DNA from: Adineta vaga
Taxonomy: Eukaryota; Rotifera
Reading direction: 5' to 3'
Length of the DNA stretch: 64,000 nt
Assembly (NCBI GenBank): GCA_021613535.1
Contig: CP075493.1
Span: 7,316,001 to 7,380,000, forward strand
Below the pieces are notes generated by a model. It made no database searches and was not told the DNA's origin. It saw only the letters and a list, made by a program, of their open reading frames with translations. Positions 12,614-25,645 of the stretch are shown here, in pieces (position 1 is the first letter of the stretch; each line of letters starts with the position of its first letter). Position numbers and translations under genes: made by a program.

Positions 12614-13754
12614 TGTTGATGACAACGATAATGATGGACATGAAGATCATGATGAAACAAGAATGGATATATCCAACGATCTTTATCAATGTAAAGATTG
12701 TGACAAAAGATTTTCTACATCACATGGTTTAGAAGTTCATGTTCGACGTACACATTCATCCGAAATTCGACCTTATTCATGTGATCTTTGTTCAAAAACA
12801 TTCAGTCATACGTTATCACTTGCTCAACATCGTACAACTCATACACAAGAACGATGTTTTCAATGTAAAATCTGTGGGAAATCATTTAAACGTTCATCAA
12901 CTTTATCTACACATTTATTAATTCATTCCGATACGCGCCCATATTCATGCGCACATTGTGGCAAACGTTTCCATCAAAAATCTGATATGAAAAAGCATAC
13001 ATATATTCATACAGGTAATTTTCTTTTCAATCTCAGTAAAAGCTATAGAATGATCAATGTCAATCAGATAGATTAGCTCTGATGCCATATCGATATCGAT
13101 TTAGGAAGAAGAAGGATGATGATGATGACGACGACGACGAAGATGCATGATACAATTAACCAGATGTCATCAGTTCTCTTGAGAAAAAATATGATGATGA
13201 CCATTTTAAACATTGATAGGAACCTTGTTAACTATGCACACTTAAAGAAAAAGAACGAGCGTCATTTAAGAAATGACGCATGATTTTCGCACATAAGCAC
13301 TTTCTTTTTTCTTCAGTTGTTCTCAAGAGATTGAGCAGATCCTTTAGATTATCTTCTTTTGTTGTGTTGTGTTCATCTGGAAAGATGAAATAATCAAGGG
13401 AAATTGAAAATAAAAGTTTTTATCTATTTAGGAGAAAAACCACATAAATGTGTTGTCTGTGGAAAAGCTTTTTCTCAATCATCCAATTTGATAACACATA
13501 GTCGTAAACATACGGGATTCAAACCATTTCAATGTCATAAATGTTTACGTGCATTTCAACGAAAAGTCGATCTTCGTCGCCATATTGATACTCAACATGG
13601 TGCCGAGTTCATACAAGAGAATTTATCTCTCAAATCCAAACTAATTGATCCACATTTAAACAGTAGTTTGAATGAAAGTAATCATTCGACAAGTAATGGA
13701 GGAAAATATGGACCGATTGGATCATTAATACAAGAATTGGCTGCTCGACATTGA
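12408..13754 (+). CDS. GFI1/senseless-family C2H2 zinc-finger transcription factor
   Basis: DNA-binding repressor of the GFI1/senseless family, used in sensory-neuron and blood-cell fate in other animals. Exons 12408-13014 and 13432-13754 encode 309 residues. After a non-conserved N-terminus and an acidic run (Glu/Asp, about residues 59-80) come six C2H2 fingers: [97 protein letters not shown] and [19 protein letters not shown]. Fingers 3-6 are nearly identical to vertebrate GFI1, making the assignment strong. The 417-base intron is unusually long for this window and splits the HTG-EKP linker between fingers 4 and 5. No SNAG repressor motif is seen at the N-terminus, and 40 or so residues follow the last finger. 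Confidence 0.93.
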
Positions 13755-15276
13755 ATGAAGAAGAAAACCGCGACTAACTGACTTTTGCATGATGATGATG
13801 ATGATTAGTATTATTTTCATTTCGTTCAAATTTTCTTGTCCTTTTCTTTCTTTTTTCGTTCTGTATAAATGATGATCCATATGTTGATGTGTCTGTCATA
13901 TTGAAAGGCGGTGAAGATAGAAAGTGTGAGCAACCATCTGGAGAAGGAAAAGAAATCTTGATTGAGATCGATGAAGTGCTGTTTTATTATTCATTACAAA
14001 TCTAGCACGAAAGGTAACAAGATTATTAATCGTATATCAATGTTGTGAGTAGAACTCATTTATAAATTTATTCCATTCATTCATTTCATGTATTTTCTCG
14101 ATTAATCACTTCACAATAGTTAAGTATTATTATTATTTGATTCTCAAATGAATGTGCTATTCTTTAGTGTTCATTTTTATTCAATACATATTATCTTTCC
14201 TCAAATGATAATATGATGTCAACTAGAAAAATCAAAATAAATAAACGCTTGCGGGCTTCATATACCCGAGTTGTTCGTATCGCGGCTTAAAATCAAACGA
14301 TGATTCATATGTGTTGCTTTTTCTCTTTTTCATTGCAGGTGTTGAACACGAGCATACGTGATCATCACTGTTGCTGAATGGTTACTGATCGAATCGTGAA
14401 TGAACAGAAAAAGAAAAGTTGACAAGTTGTCTCTTTTCTATCCTTCAGGGCAATTTGAATAGACAACAACAAGAAAAGAAGTAAAATATAAAATGCCATT
14501 TGGTCAATGTTGCTTCTGGGTAAAGAAAAAGAAACCTTGTTAGACTACGAAAATTATAATTAGGCATTTTCTGCTTGTAACAATGATCTTTCATTTAACT
14601 TGATCATCCATACGTCTTCTCAAGAGCCTAGAATGCAATTAAATATGATGACAAAATCCACACGTTTGCAAACTTTATTTTTTTTCATTATCCGATCGTT
14701 CAGGAAAAGCAATCATCGACGATTTAAGTCTCCTGTGAATATCGACTAACACGAACGTCGCGCTTTTTTTCAACTTACGAGACAAAATCGTGTTTTCTTC
14801 GTCTTCTTCTCTTCGTCAAGTAAATGAAGATGGAATATGTCACATTTGAGAATATTATGCTGTCAGAGATGAACCAGTGATTAAATTAATCAAATGTATT
14901 AGAAAATAAGATGATAATATTTGTACGTTTACAATACGAATTTCTACTGGAGGATAAGAAAATCAATAAAGTAAATATATGCAACTATCTCTATGATTTT
15001 CTGCTATTAGATATCATCTCTCATTTCTGTCAATCCAAATCGAAAATAGTTCATAAGATTAAAAAATCAGAAACGAGTTTTTATTCATTTCAATTAAATA
15101 TATTCTTTCTTTCTTTTTTTTGTAAACTGTTCTTTTTATTTTTTTATTAGTATTTTTTCGGTGATGTTATTTTTTTTTTCATTTCTTATTATGCCAAATA
15201 AAACAAAACGCAGAAGACAATATTGGCACGTATAAATGACGATGCATACTCGGAAAAAAATGATTAATTTCTTTTT
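13755..15276. other. Intergenic, 1.5 kb
   Basis: 3' regions of the GFI1-like gene (+) and RPLP0 (-) face each other here. A GAT triplet run lies at about 13791-13806. A GC-richer patch at about 14248-14286 contains a small hairpin (CGGG...CCCG) but does not fold as a tRNA that I recognise. The open frame at 14911-15150 has no recognisable domain. Confidence 0.4.
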
Positions 15277-16879
15277 TTAACCAAATATATCAAGACCACC
15301 CATATCTTCATCATCTGATTCTGGTTCAGCTGGTTTTGCTGCGGGTGCAGCAGCAGCTGGCTTACCACTTGCAGCAGGTGCACTGGTTGGTGCTGCGGCA
15401 GCAGCAAATTTCGATGGATCTTTCAAGTATTCTTTCAACTAAAATACACAAAAGAAAACAGTTGAGTTCTATTGCAAACAGAAGAATTCTTAGTAATAGT
15501 AAACATAAAAATGGATTTCAGAACGCTGTTGGATATGGTTATTTGTTCATCAGTTGCTTTAATCAGTAGCAGAACTGGATAACAAGATTCATCATATGTC
15601 CATTTCTTCTCTAGAGAAAAAATTTCGTTCTTTTACTTACAGTTTTAGCTTGTTCAAACTCAACATCAGAGTTAGCGGCCAATCCAAGTAGACGTTTGAA
15701 TCCACCAAGAATGAGATGTGGTGCTGATGCTTGATTTGGATAATTAATACCAAGTGAAAAAGCAGCTAAACGTTGAACACCTTGAGAGAATTTGGCACGT
15801 AAATCAGCTGGTTTAATATCAAGAATTGTTGGTTCGAAACAAGATCCCGAATCATAAACTAATCAAAGAAAAACAATACAAGGATACATATAATAGAAAA
15901 ATCATTGTGTTCTACCTTGACGAATAATTAAACCATAACTAAATGGTGAAATATTCAACATATTAAGTAATGTTGCTTCACTTGGACCAACTTTCTCACC
16001 AATTTTAATTAAATGAACATCATTCTAGAAAAATCAAAGTAATTTAATTTGAATTTATATACTTGTATATACCTACGTACAATGATTTCAATAGTACCAC
16101 GTGTGATTTTAGTTGGAATTTGAAGTGCTTGAAAAAAACTGGTTTTTTCTGGACCTAAATTTGTTACTTGTGCCGGAATAGTGACATCAACAGGTGCAAT
16201 AGCACCAGCACGAGCTGGAGCAGCGACCTAAATAGAATTCTCTATGAATAAATATCAATTGAATTCAACATTCTCAAACCTTATTTTCCAAAATTTTATC
16301 GCGAATTGTACTTAAATCTTCTTTGGTAAAAACAAAGCCAATATTTTCATAGACATGTGGTAGTAATTTTTCTAAATTGCTATTTTTTGATGTTTGTCCA
16401 CGAATAGTTTTACGCATCATTGTATTTTTTCCCATCAAAATAACTAAATAAATTCATATTTAGCATTATTTCAACTATCTAACGAACAACATGAACACAT
16501 ACCAGCATGACCACGAAGAGATACACGAATTTTTTGCATTTGACGAGAACCAACATTATCAGCACCGACAATAAACACTTTCGGATATTCATCCAAATAT
16601 TGCTAGAAGAATATAAAATTTTACCTTAGTATAGATTATTTCGTTTGTCCTCTCGTATATATCCTTTAATAACTATATAGTTTTGAAATAATTGCTCTCA
16701 GAAGATATTATTCTCAGTGTTTCCGAAGAAACTCAAAATTGCAGAACACAGTATAAATTTGATAATCATCAACGAGCAATTACTGATAAGTTCGGTTTTT
16801 TAATACATCGAAAAATTATCTATACCGTTAAACGCATTGTATATTTGGCTTTCCATGTTGAACGATCTTCTTTCACCAT
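15277..16879 (-). CDS. RPLP0: Large-subunit ribosomal stalk protein P0 (uL10)
   Basis: Base of the ribosomal P-stalk that recruits translation GTPases. Seven exons (16879-16826, 16602-16503, 16443-16280, 16227-16081, 16024-15916, 15858-15641, 15438-15277) add up to 954 bases, 317 residues, the normal family length. It starts [13 protein letters not shown], followed by [36 protein letters not shown] and [11 protein letters not shown], then the Ala/Pro-rich hinge. The first exon is 54 bases and lies 223 bases upstream of the second. The tail reads [14 protein letters not shown] rather than the usual animal SDEDMGFGLFD, so the P-stalk end is altered while its acidic start is kept. Confidence 0.95.
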
Positions 16880-17238
16880 TTTTTCAAAAAATTTTTACCA
16901 GATGTTTCAATCTAAAAGAAATTCGAGTCAATTTAAGCAACTGTAATTTAGCAAGAATTTTCGATAAAAACGAAACGAATTTCTTAAGAACGACTACACG
17001 TCGATGTATCGTCCTCCTTCAAATCTCTTGAAATAAACAACAATTATGAATCGAACTTTTTCCTAAAGAAATAATTTTCATTTTGATTAAAATAATTAAG
17101 AAAATTTTCAAATAGCTTTTTTAGTGAATTGATATTATAGAAATCAAACGAAAGAAGGACAAAGTTATTTTCGAATGAAGAAATTAACCAATCAGATAAC
17201 TTGCTGTTGATTTTCCCCCAAATCAATCAAAATCAAAA
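16880..17238. other. Divergent intergenic region, RPLP0 / KMT2-like
   Basis: About 360 bases between the start codons of RPLP0 (-) and the MLL-like gene (+), so both promoters must be here or in untranslated exons. No other feature is seen. Confidence 0.5.
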
Positions 17239-20200
17239 ATGATTGAACCAACGAATCGAGAATGTACTTTATTAAAACGTTCTCACGATTTTGAACAGTA
17301 TTATTCTTCAAAACGAACAAAAAATGATAAACAGGATGACGAATCATCAATAGATACTGATATCGAATCGAATTATTCTATTAGTGATAATGATAGTGAT
17401 ATCGATAATATTGAAAATGATTCAAATCTATCAACGGATCAATCTCGATATATTCCGATTGTTTATAATCAAATTCAATCTTTGAGTAGATATTCAAAAA
17501 AATCAATCAAACAATTCAGATATATTTATGAACATAATCAAAGAAAACCGATTGTACCAACGCAAAGTACAGATGATAATCGAAATCAAAACAAATCTTT
17601 ACGATGTGAATTCAAACAGACATTTAACCGAATCGATCTCTTTAAAGAAGGTTATACTGTATTATCGGATGAAGCATTTCCATTCTATTCACTTTGTTAT
17701 ATGGTTTGTACTCAATGTTCTCTTGAAAGTTGCTAAATAATGAAAGAAAAGATCGTCTTTTTAGTGTGGTTCCATGGGTAGTGATTTAATCTATTGTAAT
17801 AGTTGTTGTCAAGCTTATCATATCGCTTGTTTAAATGAATTCGAACGTCCTCATCTATATCCAACATCTGAATCTTGGGTATGTCCTAATTGTACAATAT
17901 GTAATATATGTGGTTTATCGAAAAATTCTTCAATAATATCATGTTCGGATTGTAAACAAAGTTATCATATAAAATGTCTAAAACAAAACAAAGATGAAGA
18001 AGAAACTTTGAATAGATATCAACGAATTTGGTGTTGTCCATTGTGTATAAAATGTGATTGTGGACAAGCATTGTTGTCAACTGAACGAAATCTTTTATCA
18101 TTGAATAAATCTCTATTATCACAACAATCATTAATGTGTTCTGATTGTTTAAATAATATGAAAATTATTCGATCAAATAAAAATGAAACAATTGAAAAAT
18201 GTCATTTATGTGAGAAATTTATAGAACAATTTAGTACAAAACCCAAACCGTTGTTTTCTGTTTCATTAATTGGTAATCAATCGAGAGAAAAAGTGAAAAA
18301 TTTATTACAATGTCAACAATGTCATCATCGATTTCATCCAAAATGTGATGGATATTTAAATGAAGATGTAACATTGATACCATTGATGAAAAATACACCA
18401 ATAAGTATTATCTGTTCAAAATGTGATAATCATCAAAAGGAAAATATTAGAAATACATTGCTTAATTATAAAATACAAAGTAAGCGATTGAATAATTCCT
18501 CTCTAACAAAATCAAATCTCTTTAGTCGTGAAAAGTACAATAGCAAGTATCATTTCTACATTACAAATTATGATTACGGAAGATAATCGTTTACATACAA
18601 TGAAACGTTATATGTCAAATCTTCAACAATTACATCAATCACGACATTATTCATTGAATTTACATGCTTTTATCAATGATTTATTAATGATTATTCAACG
18701 TTTACTTGATAATTTTGATGGTCGACAATGGCAAGCAGCTATCGATAATTGTATTCATCAGCATTGTCCATGGTGGAAATCATTGAATAGAACAGTATTT
18801 TCTTCATCTGTAAATTCTTCAATATCACGTTGTTTTATTTCACCATCGATTGATCATACATATGCATTGAATAGTGATCATCTTTTTTCTCGATCAACTA
18901 TGCATAAAAATCATTTATTAACATCAACCGATTCTTTATTACGTTATATTGATAATAAACTTGATGAAAAAGATTCATTTGAAAATCTTTATCAAATCGA
19001 TATTCGATTTTGTCAATTATGTCAAACATATGCTGAACATTATTCAACAACTATTTCGCGTTTAATTTCAATTGGAATTAATGAATGGGTACATATCGGT
19101 TGTATACTTCCAGCATATTCAAAAATACTTGATCAATCACCATATATTTTACATAAGATACGAGAAATCGTTCAACGATGTCAAACAAAATTTAAATGTG
19201 ATTTTTGTTCAAAAATGGGTGCAAGTGTTCAATGTTATGAAACTAATTGTCAAACATATTATCATTGTCGATGTATAGAAGAATATTATACGAAATATGA
19301 TCAAAATCTACAAAGAAAATTTCAAATGATCAATGGATTATTACCAAATTTAACAACACTATGCGTAAAACATAGTAAAATAAAGATGAAAGATGAAACT
19401 GTATATTTAGATGATTTTGATCTTTCAAAATTGAAACCGGTTAATTTATCTTCTACAATATTTGCTGATCTATCCAATACTATTCATGAATTTTCTTTAG
19501 AGAGTATTCAACTATGTATCGGCTCTCTTCAAATCAAATCATTCGGTGATTTTCATTATCTTCTCGATGATGATCCAAATCGAACTATCTATCCGAATAA
19601 ATATCATGCATCACGTTTATTCTGGAGTACGAAGAATCCTCGTGAAAAAACTATCTATCATCTCTATATTGACATCGAACAAACATATCATCAGGAAAAA
19701 TGTAATCATCAAACTATAGAGTATCCTCTCTCGAACGAAGAACAATTGTATGAAATATGTCAAGAATATTTTAAAAAATTTCAAAGAAAACCATTTCAAC
19801 AGAAATTCAATCCATTAAAACAACAGGAAAGGTTCATTCAAGAAAATAAACAAATATCTTCATTGATTAAATGTCAACCATCAAAATCAATATCAAAAAT
19901 GATTACTCGACCAAGAGATCGATTTATGAATGGAAATTCTTTGGATGGAAAAACTTTACGAAGTTTGTTTACAGATGATCCAGAAAACTTCTCTCGATTA
20001 GCTCTTGCACTTGTACAAGCATTTCAACATCCTGAACAATCATTATCAGAAGCAAATATGTAAGATTAGAATCCTTATCACTCATGTTTAATATTGTTGT
20101 GTACTTATAGAAAAGTTCAAGAACCGATCTTCAGTTATTATTTGTCTGATCAAAAATCCAAGTCAGAAACGAATCAAACAGAATCACCAAATGGTATAAA

Positions 20201-21507
20201 AAATTTGCCAGTAATATTTGAATTTATTTTTTTTTCTTTAGATTTGTTACGTTCTTTTCAAACACAAACATCATCTATTCCACAAATCGATGGAAGTAGT
20301 GATTATGATGATCATATATTATCAGACACAAGCACAGAATCTTTCTCCAGCGAAGAATTAATTAAACGATATGAACAATGGTCAAAAACAAAATATGGTC
20401 ATGTGAAATTTACGATTGTTAGTAATGATGGATATAGAATTGTTTCCAATGATTTAGAACAAGCTTGGTCAAATGTTGTTAATCTAGTACGAGAATGTCG
20501 TGATGATATGAAATTAACACATTTACCAATGACGAATGAAGAATTAAATGGACATCGAATATTTGGTTTAACAAAATCCATTGTTAAAATTTTATTAAAT
20601 CAACTTTATGAAAACACATTGTCAATCGAAGAAAAGAACAAAACATTAATCTTACCATTATCATCATCGACTGACAATCGTAATTCAACTTCAATTATCA
20701 AACGAAAATTGAATTCAAAAAAAGTTTCTTTACTAAATTCAAGATTGAATATTTATCAACGAAAAACTGTTCAACATCAACGATTCAATTGGTTATTAAA
20801 TCCTAATCGAAAAGTTGAATATGCTTTGCAATCATTCGAAATCGATGATGCACTCGCATATGCAAGGTAAATTAGCAAAACAATTTGAAATCAACAAAAT
20901 AAATTCTCTTTTAGACAAATTCTTCTTGAAGAATCTTCAGTTCGTTTACGTCTCTATCATTTACGTTATTTTTCGGAACGAATATTAATTGTTGGTTCAT
21001 CATCTATACATGGTTGTGGTTTATTTACATTAATTGATCTAATTGAAGGACAAATGCTAATTGAATATACAGGAGAAATTATTCGTCCATGTCTTACTGA
21101 TAAACGTGAATATGAAAACGAAAGAAAAGTAAGAAAAATGTTCTATTTTTAAATAGAAATAATGAGGATTTTAGGGTTTTGGCTGTTATATGTTTACTGT
21201 TGATTCTATGAATGTTATCGATGCTACACATCAAGGAAATAAAGCACGTTTTATTAATCATAATTGTCAAGTAAGTTGATTGATAATCTAACAAATTAAT
21301 TTGCAATCACCTTGTGTTTTTTCTCCTCTTTAGCCAAATTGTTTTGCTAAAACGATTCATTCCGATGGTAGGAAACATATAATCATCTATGCATTGAAAG
21401 ATATTCCTCGTGGTTTCGAATTGACGTATGATTATTCCTTTCCCGAAGAAGATATCAAAATACCATGCCGTTGTGGTACAAATACTTGTCGAATTTATTT
21501 AAATTAA
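17239..21507 (+). CDS. MLL/trithorax-type histone H3K4 methyltransferase, compact form
   Basis: Nuclear KMT2A/B-like enzyme that methylates histone H3 lysine 4. Eight exons (17239-17703, 17765-18479, 18526-20059, 20111-20193, 20242-20866, 20915-21128, 21175-21270, 21334-21507) sum to 3,906 bases, 1,301 residues. Order of domains: acidic N-terminus; PHD cluster beginning CYMCGSMGSDLIYCNSC; bromodomain-like helices; extended PHD (FCQLC...EWVHIGCILP...CDFCSKMGASVQC); FYRN (LCIGSLQIKSFG, SRLFWSTKNP); FYRC; SET (HGCGLFTLIDLIEGQMLIEY, NKARFINHNCQ, PNCFAK, ELTYDYSF) and post-SET CRCGTNTC. A sequence PQIDGSSDYDD at about 20280-20312, between FYRN and FYRC, resembles a taspase-1 site. The CXXC domain and AT-hooks of vertebrate MLL are absent. 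Exon 1 joins at ATG|GTTTGT, which restores the first Cys-x2-Cys pair. Confidence 0.93.
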
Positions 21508-23530
21508 CAGTCATCTCTACATATTTTTGTATTTCTTTAGTCAGATGTTTTTTGTTTGTTTTTTGTTGTTTGTATAATACATGTATTTTAGATATTAAAG
21601 CATAAAAATTGATCTTGAAATTTTCAATTGATATTTTACTTATTTATAAACTTCGCGACATGTTTTTCTTCCTCGATAATTATGTTGAAATGAAAGAATT
21701 TTTCTCTTACCATTGTCAAGTGCCTCATATCAAACACTTAAATAAGGCAAGAATACTGTTCGAACGGAAATAATATGTTTTCGAAAAATATTGCATTATT
21801 GTTTTTTATCGGTTGTAATGCAAATATTAATCGATTGAATTATATGATAAGTGGCTATTAGAAAGATACTAATAAACATCTTCGCTTTCTCAAGCATAAA
21901 ATAATCAAGTATAATAACACACATATGTAGTTTTTGATAATTATCAAATAGTTCCAACTTTTCATTTGACGTCAAACATTGGTATTTTAATATGAAGTAG
22001 ATGATATAAATAATTCATATATTAGAAAAAGAAGGACAAGATTTAAGGTAAATTTCGGAGATATTGATGCTTAATGTTAGATCTTTTTCTAATTAACAAT
22101 ATAACTCAAGGAATCGTGTGTATTATATTCTGTGGTCATGAAAACAGTACATAAAACTTAATATCTTCTTGTTTGCTGACGTCGTGCTATTTCATCCAAT
22201 TACGTCTATAAGTTTTCATGTTGTAATTATCTTACTTGGAACAACTTATTATATCATGATGACATGTCATTTTTTCAAATCAAACTTACTGTTTCTTCTT
22301 ACTTGATTACAATAATCTTCTTTGTGTGACATAGTTCGGAAACAGATTAATGATATTTTTGACGTCAATTGCGCATTTACTGATGAAATTTAAAAACTAT
22401 TGAAATACATATACGACTTCTTGTCTGCTTGATAGGACAAAGATCTTTGTTGTCTATATTTTATGGATCATTAAAAACCATTGAAGTAAATAACTATTCT
22501 TATTCATTAGAATGAATAGATTTATACAAGCTTGAAAATTTAATGATTCTCAAGAGAATCTAGTACGAGTTCCTTTTTAACTATTCAGTATCTATCAATT
22601 TAATTGAAAAAAAACTACAAGTAAAACTGACTTATAAATATTCATTATATTCACCTCGAGTTCACATCAATAATACAATATCATTCAGTTGAACATCTGG
22701 ATATAGAGACAATTTATTCAAGTACATTTATAGCACACCAATAAAATTAGCAATTCGAATATTGTTTTTGATTAATCATACTGAAAACTAAATGCGACAG
22801 ACATATGAACCAGAAACCGGAAATTTCTCATGTTATTGTTTGAATCAAAAACAAAAACAATATTCTAACAAACTGTCGTTAGTAAATCTGCTTAGAACTA
22901 TATAAATTTCTGTGCACCTTATTTTCTTCGTTAGTAAATGATAATCCAATCCCCAATGGAAAAAAAAATAGACAGAAATATTTGAAATGAAGGTAAAAAA
23001 GAAGCCCCTGGATAAGGTTATGAATATTTCTTTTGTTCTCTAGAATAAGTATATGCTAACTTGTTGTGACACTCAACGTCGTATTTTCTCGCTTAATGAT
23101 ACAAAGAGTTCGAAGAAAGAAAAGCAAGCACGAACAATTTCTCCTTTTCTAATTACAAATCGGACTAGGAGGAAACAAAAAAAAATACAAAATACGAAAG
23201 ACTATTCACTCATATATATATACATCCTGTCGTAGTCTGATTATACTTTGCATATAGATTGCGTTTTTCTCACTATTCTAGAATACTTTTCTTGACATAT
23301 AAAGAAGAAAAAAAAGAATCTTTTTTCCTCTCTACATACCTCGATAAGAATGACAACAATAAGAGTACGTCACACATTTCTAGAGAAAATAAGAGCTCAT
23401 ACGTTTGAGTATATTTTATTTTTGAAGAATCGGAAAAGAAAGTCAAATAAAAAGTTGTCTTTCTCTATAAACACCTTTCGATTGATATACAAAAGGTACA
23501 ATTCATCGATTTTTCTAGATGATCTCAAAG
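21508..23530. other. Intergenic, 2 kb
   Basis: AT-rich DNA without a supported gene. Open frames at 23053-23235 and 23350-23601 are short, low in complexity and unrelated to anything I recognise; the second overlaps the start of the next gene. Confidence 0.4.
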
Positions 23531-24762
23531 ATGTCTTTGATTGTTTATGGTGTTTTATCTTTAAATATCATTATTCATGCATTACCTATTCAACCAATTA
23601 AAGAAGGTAAAATACTTAATTCAACTGTATTACTATACATCATCTATTTTAGTTATTCCACTAACTAAACAGACTTCAATCAAGTCTATAATTGATTCAA
23701 AATCCGCTACAACATCTGAAAAAAAGCATGACAATGCTGAAACGAAAAGAAAACGTAATGTTGAAGCAATCATTCCATTCGATGAATTTACAGATGATGA
23801 AAGTAGTGAAGAACATGATATTGAGATTAAACATAAATTACATCCAAAAATGAAAGAAACACCTGCACAAATTCATGACAATGCTGAACGTAAGTTTTCT
23901 TTATTAAATCTGATAGTGCAAGAATTCATGAGTCAGAAACTTATTATTTTTTTTTGGCTTCTTCTCTTCTTCTAGAACCAGTTGCTACAGATGATTCGAA
24001 AACGTTTACAGAAATCAAAATGAACCAAAATGAATTAGCCAACCTATCAAATCAACGTCGTCGTCGTCATGTTCTTTTCAATGATCATAGCAATCAAAGA
24101 CATAAACGAGCTTTATCAGCATATGGATTGTATGATACTGATCCGGTTAGTTTTATTGTTTGACAGCGTGCTACTTGAAAATTATATACAATCAATATTG
24201 ATAGTTTTGTAATGATTTTTTGTTTCATTATTATTTTAGTTATACGCATCGGTTCTTGAACGACAACAATTTGTCCGTCCGACACGATCTTTTTCGTAAG
24301 AAATAATAGTAAAGTTGTACCATTTTCTCAATTCATATGTGCACTTTATTAGACCGATCTATTGGTACCCGTCCTCGTATGAACGAAATACTCGTTCAGC
24401 ATTGATTTCATCTCTTTATGATCAACCTGAATGGAGTAGAATTGCCGTAGATGATATCGATGAAGATGAAAGTAAAATAAAGCGATTTAAATATCTTGTC
24501 AAAGTATCATTTGTTTTATTGATAACTTTAGATACATTTTTAAATGATGATGATGAATATCAAACGTATCCGATTGTATATGATAGTTCTGAACTACCAC
24601 AAGATTATAATATCGCTGTAGATGATGATGACTATGATGATGATGATGATGATGATCTCTATCCAGTAAGTGATGCGTACATTTGTCACCTATTCATTAA
24701 ATAAAATATCTATTATTTTGTAGCTTCGTTATAATCCAACTTATGGCTATTTGAAAAAATGA
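23531..24762 (+). CDS. Secreted protein with polybasic processing sites (putative prepropeptide)
   Basis: Not a family I recognise. Seven exons (23531-23606, 23653-23889, 23976-24145, 24240-24295, 24353-24471, 24532-24665, 24724-24762) give 276 residues, with all junctions in frame. Residues 1-18 (MSLIVYGVLSLNIIIHAL) form a signal peptide. The body is hydrophilic and acidic, with a KRKR at about residue 57, RRRR at 132 and KR at 148, all typical of prohormone-convertase cleavage. The last third has Tyr/Pro-rich stretches (PIYWYPSSYERN, LRYNPTYGYLKK) and a run of Asp. This layout suits a neuropeptide or other secreted precursor. No repeated amidated peptide (G-KR) is seen, so that role is inference. 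A version that keeps the 24472-24531 intron would stay open, so that junction is less certain. Confidence 0.6.
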
Positions 24763-25090
24763 ATACAACCGGTTTATTTCTAAGAAAATCAGAAAATCGA
24801 TAAATAAAGAGAAAAAAAAAGAAGAATCAAAACATTGTTCCTTTTATTCTTTCTATGTTGTGATTAAGAGCATATATAAAAAATACATATTTTTTCCTGT
24901 GTTGTGTGTATCTACTTACGATTTGTCACGTTCTTCCTCTCTCCCATCATGTGTCTTACATTGATATCAATCATTATTCATAGGCATGTAACCAACCATT
25001 CACATATTTATTTGCTCGTATTTCGTATAATTACGTGACGAGATATTTTTTCTTTCTTAAACACAAAATTAAGAAAATTTCTCGAGTTCA
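24763..25090. other. Intergenic
   Basis: About 330 AT-rich bases between two plus-strand genes. AATAAA-like signals occur near 24800. No other feature is seen. Confidence 0.4.
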
Positions 25091-25423
25091 ATGAATAATA
25101 CCAATGAGACGATATGTTTTACGTGTCAAATAAGTAACGGACTTAGTACAACAGAACAACATGGAATTATTATATTAGTTGTTGTGATGTTTATTTGCCT
25201 TGTATTGTGTTTTACAGGTATTCTATGGTTTGGATTTCATACACGTTTGAAAATGAGTCTCAGCTCAAATGCTAATGTTGGTAATCCAGCGCATAATAAT
25301 GAGGCATTTAACAATGAAGCAGAAGATGATGATGATTACGAGGAATATATGCAAAATATGAAGAATACACAGCGATCAACAACAGAACAAGTTAATATTG
25401 ATCTGAATGATCGACGAAATTGA
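25091..25423 (+). CDS. Small single-pass membrane protein, unknown function
   Basis: Single-exon frame of 110 residues. A short N-terminal segment with two Cys (ICFTCQ) and two Asn-x-Ser/Thr sites (NNTNET) is followed by one strong hydrophobic segment at about residues 26-48 (IIILVVVMFICLVLCFTGIL), then a basic stop-transfer residue pair and an acidic, Asn-rich tail containing DDDDYEEYM. This predicts an outside N-terminus and a cytoplasmic tail. AATAAA near 25460 gives a plausible poly(A) signal. The composition and topology support a real gene, but I recognise no family. Confidence 0.55.
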   Translation: MNNTNETICFTCQISNGLSTTEQHGIIILVVVMFICLVLCFTGILWFGFHTRLKMSLSSNANVGNPAHNNEAFNNEAEDDDDYEEYMQNMKNTQRSTTEQVNIDLNDRRN

Positions 25424-25645
25424 TTATGATTTATTTCTGTTTCCGGAAATTATATATATAATAAAGAATAATTTTTGATGAAATTCAATATTATTTGTAA
25501 TATAAGATCGGGTGCATTTTGAGAACATATTTTTCTATATAAATCGAGCAAAAGTACATTTATTACTATGTCATTCTGCCCATTAGAGATATTTATTTAA
25601 AAAAAAACAGCAACTATCGGTAATGATACAAAAAGATTTGATTAG

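Noticed and set aside
16692-17031. Plus-strand frames over the RPLP0 first exon
   Set aside because: They are antisense to the RPLP0 start, whose seven exons sum to the exact family length.
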